Shown here one piece after another: positions 53,858 through 63,864 of a stretch of 64,000 nt of DNA (position 1 is the stretch's first letter; the number at the start of each line of letters is the position of its first letter). Below the pieces are notes generated by a model. That model was not told the origin of the DNA, did no database searches, and saw only the letters and a program-made list of their open reading frames with translations. Position numbers and translations under genes: made by a program. This DNA comes from Elephas maximus indicus (lineage: Eukaryota; Chordata; Mammalia; Proboscidea; Elephantidae), in NCBI RefSeq assembly GCF_024166365.1, contig NC_064834.1:52928001-52992000 (forward strand), given 5' to 3'.

Positions 53858-54557
53858 TTCAGTATAGATTAAACATCAGCATAAAGAAAACTAAAATCCT
53901 AACAACTGGACCAAAAAGCAACAGCATGATAAATGGTGAAAATATTGAAGTTGTCGGGAGTTTCATTTTACTTGGATCCACAATCAACATCCGTGGAAGC
54001 AGCAGTCAAGAAATCAAATGACACATTGCATTGGGTAAATCTGCAGCAAAAGCCCTCAAAAATGTTAAAAATCAAAGATGTCATATTGAGGACTAAGATG
54101 GACCTGACCCAAGCCATGATCTTTTCAATCACCTCATATGCATGCGAAAGCTAGACAATGAATAAGGAAGACGGAAGAATGATGCCTTGCAATTATGGTG
54201 TTGGCAAAGAATATTGAGTACGCCATGGACTGCCAGAAGAACGAACAAGTCTCTTGGAAGAAGTACAGCCAGAATGATCCTCAGAAGCAAAGATGGATGA
54301 TGACAAGATTTCGTCTAAGGTACTTTGGACATGTTATCAGGCGGGATCAATCCCTGGAGAAGGACATCATGCTTGGTAAGTCATAGGGTCAGCGAAAAAG
54401 AGGAAGAACCTCAACGACGAGATTAATTGACACGGTGGCTGCAACAATGGGCTCAAGTCAACAACTGCGAGGATGGCACAGGACCGGCGGTATTTCGTTC
54501 TGTCGTACGCAGTGTCCCTGTGAGTCGGAACCGACTCCACGACACCTAACAATAAGA
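53858..54557 (+). mobile_element. RTE (BovB-like) LINE, 5'-truncated, next to the BTRC promoter
   Basis: About 700 bp ending '...cgactccacgacacctaacaa'. The + strand frames retain broken RTE reverse-transcriptase C-terminal sequence (54195-54386 includes 'RFRLRYFGHVIRRDQS'). The perfect 11-bp duplication AGTTCCCTAAA flanks it (53847-53857 and 54558-54568). Its 3' end is about 85 bp from the first promoter motif of BTRC. Confidence 0.94.
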
Positions 54558-54651
54558 AGTTCCCTAAAACCACAGTTAGGGAGGTCCCAGGACCTCTGAG
54601 TCCTCTCATAGTTTTTTCCAGTATTTGGGGTACAGGTGAGGTATACCGGTC

Positions 54652-54660
54652 GCCATCTTG
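54652..54660 (-). promoter_or_regulatory. YY1-like site
   Basis: GCCATCTTG, the reverse complement of the YY1 core CAAGATGGC. It marks the upstream edge of the CpG island. Confidence 0.55.
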
Positions 54661-54684
54661 ATATCAAATGTCAGGCAAGCTGCC

Positions 54685-54689
54685 ATTGG
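54685..54689 (-). promoter_or_regulatory. CCAAT box (NF-Y)
   Basis: ATTGG within GCCATTGGCG gives CGCCAATGGC on the minus strand, a good NF-Y consensus. An RFX/X-box-like 'gtaaccacggagac' follows at 54700-54713 (weaker). Confidence 0.55.
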
Positions 54690-54744
54690 CGTCTCACGGT
54701 AACCACGGAGACACCCGTGCCCCTCCCATTCCTAGAGGCCATAA

Positions 54745-54757
54745 ACTACAATTCCCA
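54745..54757 (+). promoter_or_regulatory. ZNF143 (Staf) site 1
   Basis: ACTACAATTCCCA fits the ACTAYRNNNCCCR consensus exactly; the extension '...tcagca' also resembles the long SBS motif. Confidence 0.75.
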
Positions 54758-54888
54758 TCAGCAGACTTTCCCTTGTTGACCGACAGTTGTCTAGGCTTGA
54801 CTCGTCTGCAACGGCGACCCTGCCGCAGTGAACCGCGGGAGTCGCAGTTCGTGGTGTGGTCTCACTTTTTGCTGCGGGAGGCACCAGA

Positions 54889-54901
54889 ACTACAAATCCC
54901 G
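54889..54901 (+). promoter_or_regulatory. ZNF143 (Staf) site 2
   Basis: ACTACAAATCCCG, a second exact ACTAYRNNNCCCR match, 144 bp downstream of site 1 in the same orientation. Confidence 0.72.
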
Positions 54902-54916
54902 TGAGCCAGCGGGCTC

Positions 54917-54926
54917 GCGCATGCGC
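54917..54926. promoter_or_regulatory. NRF1 site
   Basis: The palindrome GCGCATGCGC, the full NRF1 consensus, 160 bp upstream of the BTRC start codon. Confidence 0.75.
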
Positions 54927-54978
54927 ATGGAACAGCCGATCCTTGCTGGCTCCCTCGCCAGCGCCTAGAGTTAAGAAA

Positions 54979-54986
54979 GGGCGGGG
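54979..54986 (+). promoter_or_regulatory. Sp1/GC box
   Basis: GGGCGGGG; another GGGCGG occurs near 55043-55048. Confidence 0.55.
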
Positions 54987-55085
54987 TGAAGGAAGAGGAG
55001 GCGGGATCCGGGCGCTGCGTTGGCTGCGGCCTGGCACCCAGGGGGCGGCCCCGGCAGAGAGCGAACCCAGCGGCCCGGGTCGATT

Positions 55086-55133
55086 ATGGACCCTGCCGAG
55101 GCGGTGCTGCAGGAGAAAGCGCTCAAGTTTATG
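55086..55133 (+). CDS. BTRC coding exon 1 (beta-TrCP1, F-box/WD40 protein), partial
   Basis: Encodes 16 residues, MDPAEAVLQEKALKFM, which I recognise as the N-terminus of mammalian BTRC. BTRC is the substrate receptor of SCF(beta-TrCP): its F-box binds SKP1 and its WD40 propeller reads DSGxxS phosphodegrons in proteins such as beta-catenin and I-kappa-B, leading to their ubiquitination in cytoplasm and nucleus. The start is chosen because ATG at 55086 has a strong Kozak context (A at -3, G at +4) and the frame is closed upstream by TGA at 54987-54989. The exon ends exactly at codon 16 with the donor GTGAGG. The next exon (the optional isoform-1 exon or the exon beginning with NSSERED), F-box and WD40 exons lie beyond the window. 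The 16-codon match and the promoter context make other identities unlikely. Confidence 0.93.
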
Positions 55134-55139
55134 GTGAGG
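55134..55139 (+). other. Splice donor of BTRC exon 1
   Basis: ATG|GTGAGG: consensus GTRAG donor directly after codon 16, phase 0. Confidence 0.88.
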
Positions 55140-55341
55140 AGAAGGTGCAGACCAGGGAGCGGTGGAGGCGGTGGCGTTGGCGGCGTCGCTGAGTCTCGAG
55201 TCTGGGCCTCCTGTCCGCTGGGGGAGGGGGCAGTGGGACCCCGGGCCGAGGCCGGCGACGGCGAAGGCTGAGGGGACAGGACCGGAGCTCCGGGGAGGCG
55301 GGAGGGAGTTGCGGAGGAACCCGGGAGTGGGGGCAGCAGCT

Positions 55342-55352
55342 CCGCCATCTTG
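55342..55352 (-). promoter_or_regulatory. YY1 site in the intron 1 CpG island
   Basis: CCGCCATCTTG, the full YY1 consensus on the minus strand, about 210 bp after the exon 1 donor. Downstream YY1 sites are common in TATA-less promoters. Confidence 0.7.
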
Positions 55353-55610
55353 TGGATGAGAGGCCAAGTGACAGCGGGGGTTTAATCCGGGAGGGGTCTC
55401 CGGGCAGCGCGCGGGGCCGTGGAGAGAAAGGGGCGTGGGGACAGTTACTGAAGAGCGGAGGAAGCCGGGAGGATAGACGCCCAAAGGCCGCTGGCAGGGC
55501 CTTCCTGGTGTCAGGGTTACGGGTAAGGCCCGGAGAGGAGGTGCGTTCAGGAGTGGGGAAGGGGAGCGCGGGATAGTGGGAGGACGTATATTGGAATTAG
55601 GAGGGAATCG

Positions 55611-58040
55611 GGCAGGGCTGGATGCAGATGGATCTAAGAGTGGACGAGGGAAAGCCAAGGCTGATGGGAGACTTGTAGTTTTGTAGAATGAAGAGGGAGA
55701 TAGCCTTTGCCTTGAGGGTGGAATCCCAGCTTAGCCAAACTAATGTTGACAAACTCTGAGAAGGAGGAGGCCTTACTTAGGAAGATAAGGACTCGGAATG
55801 GGGACCTAGGGCCATGGTAACAGTCTCTGGGAAAGAACGGCGAGGTTGACTTGTGAGCCAGATTACAAACGTCAGGAAAAGGGATATATGCTCTACTTTG
55901 AAAGAAGAAGCTAAATATTGTTGTAAGGACGAGGCGATGAAAAGCAGGAGCCTAATTGGTCAGGGAAACTCGGGTATAGGAGTTTGAGGGCAAATTAATA
56001 TCTAATAAAATACAAATTAGAGCTAACTTGTGGAGGTAGTGAAGTGTAGGGACCAGGTGCTGTATCACTTCCTGGGAAAGAAAGGGCCAAGGAGATTAGA
56101 ATTGCAATGACCTATGTGATGAAATCAGAGGAGAAATTCAGGAGATAAAAGGGGGAATGTGGGTAGTCGGTATTGAGAGGAAAGTCAGAATTGGTGGTTC
56201 CCATCAGTTTTAGGTGTGAGCATGGGTTGGGCTTTGTGTGTGTGTTTAAACTCCTTGGAGCTTGTTTAACTTTGTATCATGCTTTTCTTGTGCTATACTT
56301 ACATTTGGCACACGTGTGTAGTCTGATATCTCATGCTTTTAATCTGATGCTTCTTGTATATCCTAGGTGTAAAGCCAGACTTTGTGGTTACAAGTACAGA
56401 ATGATGGGATGCATAGACTTCTAGCTTAACAGGGGGCTTTAGAGATATTGGTATTATTTGCAGTCAAGTCTTGCTTGCTTTTTCAAAAGTAATTTTAACC
56501 TGTCACTCCAAACCTTATTCCTTTGCTAGATAGTTATTACATTGTGTCTTTGTCTGAAATACTGTAACAATTTCCGAATCAATAAACATGGGTATTAATT
56601 GAATTAACGCTTTAAACTGCCCCACTTACAAGAATACTTCCCAAGAGACTGGTCAAATTTACTTAAACACCTAAATAAAGTTTGACTGTATCGAAAACAA
56701 AATCCCATTAAACTTGAAGAAAGTTCTTGAATGTCTGCCTAATTTTGAAATCTTAAAATATTTAAGAAGAGACTTTGAATTTTTTTTTGATTTTAGAAAT
56801 TAGAGGAAATTGTTTTATGTCTATAGCTAGCTTCTAAATTTAGTTTAAGTCAGAAAAGTGGCAGCTGCTTATTTTTATTTTCCTATTTAGAGGGTTGACT
56901 CTTAATCCTAGTCCTGACACTTGTGTCAGATTTATGGAATAGTGTTATTTACAGATCGTAAAGAGGCATTATGAGATCATCTTCTTTACTCCCCATTAGA
57001 CCTCAGCCTATGAACATTCTCAACTATTTGCTCTCTGCTTTGTACCAGTAAGTTATGTTTCCGTAATAGCCTTCTGCTTGAGTTAATTTGGACCTGAAGA
57101 TGGCCAGTGTAGAAGTTTCCAGCTTTTTTGGGGCACACATTATTAAATGTTGAGTCAGTCTCCATAGGGAGAAGCCAATTTTTTCTTTAAGTTACTTTCA
57201 TTTTTGACCTTGCCTGCTACTGTGGTTGCTGTTTGAGAAAAGGCCAACTGGAAGAGGGTCACCAAGAATGACACCTTAATAACTGATGCAGAGAACAGAG
57301 AGCCAGAGACTTGGTATTCTCCTTCAACTCAGTAACAGTCTTATTATGAATCTGAGTAAGTCACAGCTTCCCTTTGGTCCCAATTACCCCACCATAACCT
57401 GTGTGTTTATTCAGGGTGAACTTTGAGTTATGAAGATATTTTATTTGCTCTTGAACCAACTAATTAGTTTACAGTACACATGGAAGGGCTATCCTTTAAT
57501 CAAATTGAAATTTTTATAGTGTTTGCTTTATTTCTTGCCTGACTCCTCTCAGTTGTGAATTACTAATTGTAACTTTTGTATAGATGCCTTGATTTCCATA
57601 GTTTAAAAAAAAATGTATAGTTTGTTTAAAACCCCAACATGAAATGAATACCGTCTTTACCAGTTTTACTCATTACCACATTGATGCAGTGTTGCGATTA
57701 GGAATTTTATACTAAAATCTTATTAATGAGACTGCTAATTCAGTTGACCGTAATTCACACATGGTCTGTACTCTTACCCTTAGTTACTTGTGAAAAAGAG
57801 TTTAAGCAGAACATTTTATTTCTAAAAACAAGTGATATTAAAGAAGTGGTTTACAGTAAATAACTTGTATGCTAATGTTTCTCCCTCAGCTTTAGCAGGC
57901 CATTAGGACCTTTACTGATATTTACTTGGTCAACAAAAATCTAATACCTTAAAAAAAAGATAAATGGGAACTGTAAGAAGACCTGAGAAGAGAAACTAAA
58001 AGGACTGAGGGGATGTTAGCATTATTTTAATTATATTTAT
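55611..58040. other. Intron 1, unique AT-rich sequence
   Basis: A 2.4-kb stretch with no recognisable young repeat and no exon, unusually clean compared with the upstream flank. An ACTACAAGTCT (degenerate ZNF143-like) lies on the minus strand near 55666-55678. Confidence 0.5.
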
Positions 58041-58236
58041 AAGGAGGCCTGGTGGTATGATGGTTAAGAGCTCAGCTGCTAATTGAAAGGTCAGTGGTTC
58101 GAACCCACCAGCAGCCCCGCTGAAGGAGAGACCTGACTGTCTGCTCCCCTAAAGATTATAGTCTAGAAAACCCTATAGGACAGTTCTAACCTGTTATGAG
58201 TTGGAATCAACTTGACAGCATACAACAACAGCAACA
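58041..58236 (+). mobile_element. AfroSINE, full type
   Basis: Head AAGGAGGCCTGGTGGTATGA, B-box 'gtggttcgaacccacc', 3' end 'acttgacagcatacaacaac'. 'gcattatttta' occurs on both sides (58019 and 58238). Confidence 0.92.
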
Positions 58237-58464
58237 GGCATTATTTTATAAGGATATATGTATATATTTAATAGAATGACAAGCTGAGGGATGAATTCAT
58301 TTGAAGTTTATTTTAAAAAAATGGACAGGATAAATATATTCTTGTCCAGCCAGTCCCAGAATCTTAGAATGGGGAAACATTTGAAACTTGGATGAAATAA
58401 TTTTAAGACACAAAATAAAATAGTTTGTAGAGTTGATAATAACTGATAGTAAAAACCACCAACA

Positions 58465-58980
58465 GTGTAACAGCTAATTATTGCTGCATAATAAACCACC
58501 CCAAACTCAGTATCTTCAAAAAAAAAAAAAAAAAACCAATTCATTATTTCTGTCAATTCTTTGGTTAATTGCTGGTTTTTCTACTTTATTTCATGTTGGC
58601 TGGAGTGCTGATATGGCTGGAATAGTTAAAATGGCCACACTCATGGCTGACCACTGGCCGAGAGTTCATTTGGGGCTAATGGTGTCAGTTCTACTCTGTG
58701 TGACCTCTCTCCATGTGGCTGCTTAGATTTCTTAAAAGCATTGCAGCTGGGTTCTAAAAAAGGAGCATTTCAGGAGAAAGGAAGTAGAAGCTGCCAGCTC
58801 TCTCTAAGTCCTGGGTTTGGAAGTCCCAGGGTATCACTATTGATCAAATCCAGTCAAGGCCAACCCAAAGTTAGAGGGAGGGGAAATAATCTCTACCTGT
58901 TAATGTGAAGAGTGACATGCACAAACAGAGGGGGAGGAATTGCTAGAGGCCATCTTTTGAGACCAGCTAGCATAGATATT
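58465..58980 (+). repeat. Ancient interspersed repeat (unclassified, copy 1)
   Basis: 'attgctgcataataaaccac', 'agctgccagctctctc' and '...ggaggaattgctagaggcc' form a recurrent mammalian repeat whose family I cannot assign. A second copy lies at 60958 in the same orientation. Confidence 0.55.
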
Positions 58981-58982
58981 AG

Positions 58983-59190
58983 GAGCAGATATGTGGTGCA
59001 GTAGTTAAGTGCTCGGCTGCTAACCAAAAGGTCGGCAGTTCAAATCCACCAGTGGCTCCACTGGAAAAAGATGAGGCAGTGGGCTTCTGTAAAGATTACC
59101 ACCTTGGAAACCCTGTGGGGCAGTTCTGCTCTGTCCTGTAGGGTCTCTGTGAGTCAGAATCGACTCCACAGCAATGAGTTTGGTTTTGGA
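58983..59190 (+). mobile_element. AfroSINE, full type
   Basis: 'atgtggtgcagtagttaagtg', B-box 'cagttcaaatccacc', 3' end 'ccacagcaatgagtttgg'. CATAGATATTAG / CATAGATACTAG flank it (58971-58982 and 59191-59202). Confidence 0.94.
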
Positions 59191-59202
59191 CCATAGATAC
59201 TA

Positions 59203-60569
59203 GTCTAGTTGGAGGCTCAGGCTAAAAATACAAATGGGATTAGCCAAATTTGTGGCAATAACACTAGGAATGCTTGGAGGCATCTCTTTTTTGAGGTTAA
59301 CTTCTCAAAGAGTTAACATGATCTGTGTGGTTTGCCTTAATGATGTCATGATAGTTATAATACTGGGGTGAATTAATATGATTCAGTGACTTATTTGTTT
59401 GAGAAGCATGTGTAATTAAAAACAGTAAATTGCATTTTAAAATAATTATTCAAATTTTTTACCGTAATGGATTTTTCTTTAAATCAGTGAGATTGATTAT
59501 CAGCTCATCAGATGGTCATTTGAAACTGGTTCTTAGTTTAAGCTGTCAGAGTTCCCATGTATCTCGTAGTTTTTTCCCAATTTAAATTAGCCTTCAAACT
59601 ATTTCTTTTCTGGTTACTGTTATATAGGTGTTGAGGTATGAAATGACAAATTAGTAACAATACTTTGTGCTAATTTGATTTGTGTTTGTCATAGAAGCAT
59701 ATAATAAGTTATTAGAAGTGAATTATTGCATGGAGTAAAAATTCTTCTACTTTGAATAGTTGTGAGAAATTTTTCTATTGCTAAATTAGAAAATGAACTT
59801 TTGAAAGAGACCACTTGTTGTTCTGTATTATTTGTGTATTTAAATCCTAAAGAAAGAAGCAGGTAAGATTTTTTTTCCTTGCTGTGTAATGTCCTGTCTC
59901 CTTGCTAAAGGGAGACAGGATATTATGTAAGATCTTGATTATACATAGATAAATTATTTTATGGTAAACAGTACTACAAGAAAAATAAAAAAGAATCTTT
60001 GTTGTATTAAAGTATTTTCAAATTCCATCTACTTTATAGCAGTGTTTAAATACAGCACATTTTAAAAATGCATGTAATGAGGATCCATTAAGACTGAAAC
60101 AAATTATTTTAACAACTTGGCCATTATAAAGAAAACTGCCTCTTTCCTTAATAAATCAATCCCAGCATCCCAAAATTGGCAGTGGAGAGGAAAAAAAAAA
60201 TCTCCGTACAGGAAGGGTCACTTGGATCTTACGGCGTCAGCTAGTATTCTGCATTAAGCATTTTGTACGTGGGGAATCTCTGGATAATCATAGCCAGACC
60301 GAAGTACTGTTTCTTTTAGTCTTCCAAAGCCTGGTTAAGACCACTAGAACATTTTACAGAAGATCAGAGATAACAGAAGTGGAATAGATCCTGAGGGTAA
60401 TGTTGACCTAAGAATATGGTTGGTTCTTTGGGGTACTACCATGCTAGCTCCTGGATTGCCTTCATATGTGGTTAGAGTCGGAGATGGAAGCAAGAAACCA
60501 AAGCTGCAGAGCTAGGAGAGAACTCCTGCTTGCCAAGGATGAACTTTTTAGATTTGGTTTTCCTTATGT
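59203..60569. other. Intron 1, unique AT-rich sequence
   Basis: No repeat or exon recognised; runs such as 'aaataattattcaaatttt' near 59441 are AT-rich but not distinctive. Confidence 0.45.
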
Positions 60570-60780
60570 TCCCTTATAAATGTAGTGTTCTAAGTTCTTT
60601 ATATGTATTATTTTATTTAATCCTCCCAATAACACCGTGAGATAGATTACTATTACTACCCCATTTTTCAGATGAGGAAACTGATTTCAGAGAGATTAAG
60701 TAATTTTCACAGAGTCACTCGGTAAACAAGGAGCCTCAGGCCTAGGCAGTCTGACTCTAAGGTTTCAGTTACACTGTATT
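60570..60780 (+). repeat. MIR element
   Basis: 'ttatttaatcctcccaataa', 'ccatttttcagatgaggaaa' and '...caggcctaggcagtctgac'. Confidence 0.9.
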
Positions 60781-60957
60781 TCATCCTTGAAGAATATAAC
60801 ATATCCAAAAAAAAAAAAAAAATTTTTTTTTTTTTCCATTGTTAGTCAGGTGGTGTCCAGGGTGGAGGAATTACTGTCCAGACTTAAATATAGATTTCCT
60901 GATCTTGAATTACTGAGAAAATATAGTAAAACTTTACAGTTGTCACAGTATCATTGG

Positions 60958-61345
60958 ATCAGTTAGCTATTGTTGTGTAATAAAGAACCATAAAATATCA
61001 GTGGCATACAATGATAGATATTTACTCTCATGAATTTGTGGGTTTGCTGGGCATCAGCTGATCTAGACCGGGCTTAGTTGGGTGACTTTGGACTTGGTTG
61101 CTCACTCAGGACTGTTGTTCCACATACCTTTATTCTGGATATTCATATCTTCAGACTGAAGAGGCAGTGACTTCCCAGGCAGAGCTCTTATGGCCATGGC
61201 AAAGGCACTAAAGAGCAAGCCCAAATGTTCAAGTACCTTTCAGTCATTGGTTGTATCACATCTGTAGATATTCCATTGGCCAAAGCAAGTCACATGGCCA
61301 AGCCCAAAGTCAAGAGACAGGGAAGTATACTCTGCCCGTAGAGGG
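60958..61345 (+). repeat. Ancient interspersed repeat (unclassified, copy 2)
   Basis: 'tagctattgttgtgtaataa', 'gggtttgctgggcatcagc' and 'gccaaagcaagtcacatgg', the same family as 58465. Confidence 0.55.
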
Positions 61346-61850
61346 AACAAGAGAGGAGATAAATATTTCTGAACAATAATTACTAGTTGACTTATAGAAG
61401 AATGGTAAATGCTTACACTGACAACTGTTGTGCTTTCTATCTGCCCTCCATTGCTGGCACTGTCTTGATGAGCACTGTCTCATATTGGTTACTGAATAAC
61501 ACGTGTTGGTTGGATACTCCCAGAATCTCAATTTAATATGGCATATGTAATCTTTGCATCATGTTATGTAGAAAAAAAATAATAAAGGACTAATTAGAAT
61601 ATTCCACAGTGATGCGCGAAAAGGTTCATCATTATTACATTGCTATTCCTTTATCACTTCAATGGTATTTGCAACAGAATTTGAGCCATATGTGGTCGAG
61701 GTCATAGATAATGTCCTGACAACTCTCTTGGTAGCAGTCTTAGAGCTTTTCAATCCCTTCTTTGCACCTAAGCTTAAGCTTGCTAAGATCTGGTGCTGAT
61801 ATTTTTAGATGTCTGGGAAACTTTCAGGATCTCACTGTTAACATTACCCC
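61346..61850. other. Intron 1, unique sequence
   Basis: No exon or repeat recognised up to the L1 target site at 61851. Confidence 0.45.
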
Positions 61851-61862
61851 AAAAGTCATGGA

Positions 61863-62373
61863 AGAAGAAATAGATGGTGCCTGGCCACCACCACCAACTG
61901 CTCTGACAGGAATCACAATAGAGGGTCCCGGACAGAGTGGGAGAAAATAGTAGAACAGAATTCAAATTCACAAAAAATTGGAGGAACCCCGGGGACTATG
62001 GCCCTCGGACACCCTGCTAACTCAGAACTAAAGCCATTCCCGAAGTCCACCTTTCAGCCAAAGATGAGATGGGCCAAGAAAACAAACAGGAACACATGTG
62101 AGGAATGTGCTGCTTAGTTCAGTCGAGTATACCAGACCAAATGGGTAACAGTTGCCCAAATGCAAAGACGAGAAGGCAGGAAGGGACAGGAAAACTGGAA
62201 GAATGGACGCAGGGAGCCTGAAGTGGAAAGGGAAAGGGGGAGAGTGCTGACACATTGCAGGGATTGCAACCAATGTCCCAAAACAATTTGTGTATAAATT
62301 TTTGAATGAGGAACTAATTTGTGCTTTCAGCTAAAGCATAATAAAATTAAAATAAACAAATGAAACTTAAAAA
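61863..62373 (+). mobile_element. L1 LINE 3' UTR, 5'-truncated
   Basis: About 510 bp of L1 3' UTR ending 'aagcataataaaattaaaat' and poly-A. Perfect 12-bp duplication AAAAGTCATGGA at 61851-61862 and 62374-62385. Related to the minus-strand L1 at 44945 and 47588. Confidence 0.93.
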
Positions 62374-62461
62374 AAAAGTCATGGAGACAGATGTCCCGGA
62401 ATTGTAGCAAGTGGATAAATATTTTTGCAGTACGGATACAAAATACTGTATACTTAGGAAG

Positions 62462-62660
62462 TACAAGTAGTCCCTGATTTACGATGTATTCGAGTTACGA
62501 TAAACCACATCTACAACTTTTTTTTTGTACATTTTGTTAGTAAGATCAAAGATCAGATTTATAAAGATACTGGTAATAAAAGACAATAATAAAAACTAAA
62601 CAAAAAAAGATGTTCGATTTAGGATGGAATTGACGCTGTAAGTTGAGGACTACCTGTATT
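62462..62660. repeat. Tc1/mariner-type MITE with terminal inverted repeats
   Basis: About 200 bp with inverted ends (TACAAGTAGTCCCTGATTTA at the left; the right end read in reverse is TACAGGTAGTCCTCAACTTA; 18/26 identical over the first 26 nt). It begins and ends at TA dinucleotides. The interior is AT-rich and non-coding. Confidence 0.65.
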
Positions 62661-62680
62661 GGCATTCTGAAGATGTGCTA

Positions 62681-62884
62681 TTGTTGTTGGGTGCTGTTGA
62701 GTTGATTTTTAACCCATAGTGACCCGGTGTGACAGAGTAGAACTGCTGATAGGGTTTTCTAGGCTGTAATCTTTAAAATAGCAGATTGTCAGGAGATCTT
62801 TCTCCCGAAGAGCCACTGAGTGGGTTCGAACCACCAACCTTTTGGTTCGCAGCTGAGTGCTTAACTGTTGTGCCACTGGGGCTC
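62681..62884 (-). mobile_element. AfroSINE, full type, with perfect TSD
   Basis: Minus copy from 'ttgttgttgggtgctgttg' to the head 'gtgccactggggctc'. The perfect 14-bp duplication CTGAAGATGTGCTA flanks it (62667-62680 and 62885-62898). Confidence 0.97.
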
Positions 62885-62898
62885 CTGAAGATGTGCTA

Positions 62899-63439
62899 GT
62901 AAACACACAAGAAAGCATTACTTAGGTGATTTTTACTTTTCTTTATATTCTTTAGTGTTTTCTAGATTTTAAGCTGTGAATATGTGTTATTTTTAATCAG
63001 AAGAATTAAAATTTAGTATATTGAGTGTGTATTTATAAAGCAGTTGCCCAAGAAGAAGACCCGCACTGGATCATGGACTACAGTGTAACAAGCGCATTGG
63101 CTGGTGGACTGACAGTGGCTTCTTTAACAGACACCTCACCTTGAGCTTCAGTTTTCTTAACTGTAAAATGGGCTGTTGTTAGTCTTACCTACTTAAGTGA
63201 GTCTCTTGCCTTTCTTTCAGTTTTTTGCAAATTGTAAATTGCCGTATGTAAATATGGTATTATTTGCTAATTTATACCATAAAACACCTTTATGTATCCA
63301 AGGTTTTTGTAGGAAATTTAGGACTATATTCCTAAATTGGAGCACCCCATTTTTCAGTTAAAAATGTGCTTGACATTGAAATGTAGGAAAAAACAGTGGG
63401 CTGACGGACTGGAAGTGGTGCCATGATAGTTGGCATGCA
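62899..63439. other. Intron 1, unique sequence with MIR scrap
   Basis: A MIR-like patch near 63140-63195 ('cttcagttttcttaactgta'); nothing else recognised. Confidence 0.45.
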
Positions 63440-63855
63440 ACTTGATTTGGTAAAAAAATTTTGAGCAGAACCTGAGTGCAAAGCATTGTGCTACATGTGG
63501 TAGGGGGCTTAGAGGAAGGATGTAGTGAAGGTACAGAATTGAGTAAAAATTTTCCGTCTTCTAGAACTTCATAACTTAATGAGGAGATAGGCATTTATAA
63601 ATATCTCTTAAGGCACACTTTAATAAGTGCTAAAATAGAGGCGCAAAGTGCTACAGAAGTTACAGGAGGGAAAATTAGCTCTCCTTGGAGATCAGGAGAT
63701 CGTCAGGTGTAGGGCGAGTTAGGAATGAGTAGATAGATATGACTTGAACATAAGATCCATATCAAACAAGAAGGCAAAGGAAGGTAAAGTTTGGGGAGTC
63801 TGGGCTGAACTCAGTTTGCTTAGATATGTTTTTAGGAAGAATATTCTAGTGTATT
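63440..63855 (+). repeat. Ancient interspersed repeat fragment
   Basis: 'gtgcaaagcattgtgctaca', '...cttcataacttaatgagg' and '...gcaaagtgctacagaag', the unnamed ancient family seen at 10925, 21240, 31795 and 49500. Confidence 0.5.
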
Positions 63856-63864
63856 TTGTGTGTG

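Larger units (their letters stand above)
54640..55610. promoter_or_regulatory. BTRC CpG-island promoter
   Basis: CpG frequency and G+C rise sharply over the flanks, spanning the start codon. No TATA box is seen. Motif content (ZNF143 x2, NRF1, CCAAT, Sp1, YY1 x2) is that of a housekeeping promoter. Transcription is toward the right; the start site is not directly visible and probably lies between 54900 and 55050. Confidence 0.88.

Noticed and set aside
1-54600. LBX1 coding exons
   Set aside because: No homeodomain-encoding ORF anywhere in the window; LBX1 as neighbour is inferred only from known mammalian gene order.
55020-55271. Longer BTRC N-terminus starting upstream of 55086
   Set aside because: The in-frame upstream extension begins at a TTG and there is no upstream ATG in that frame; TGA closes it at 54987. 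The ATG at 55086 matches known BTRC. The frame past 55133 is intron.
54732-55658. 308-residue minus-strand open frame across the BTRC CpG island
   Set aside because: Pro/Ser/Ala-rich translation from GC-rich promoter DNA with no domain; antisense to exon 1. A composition artefact.
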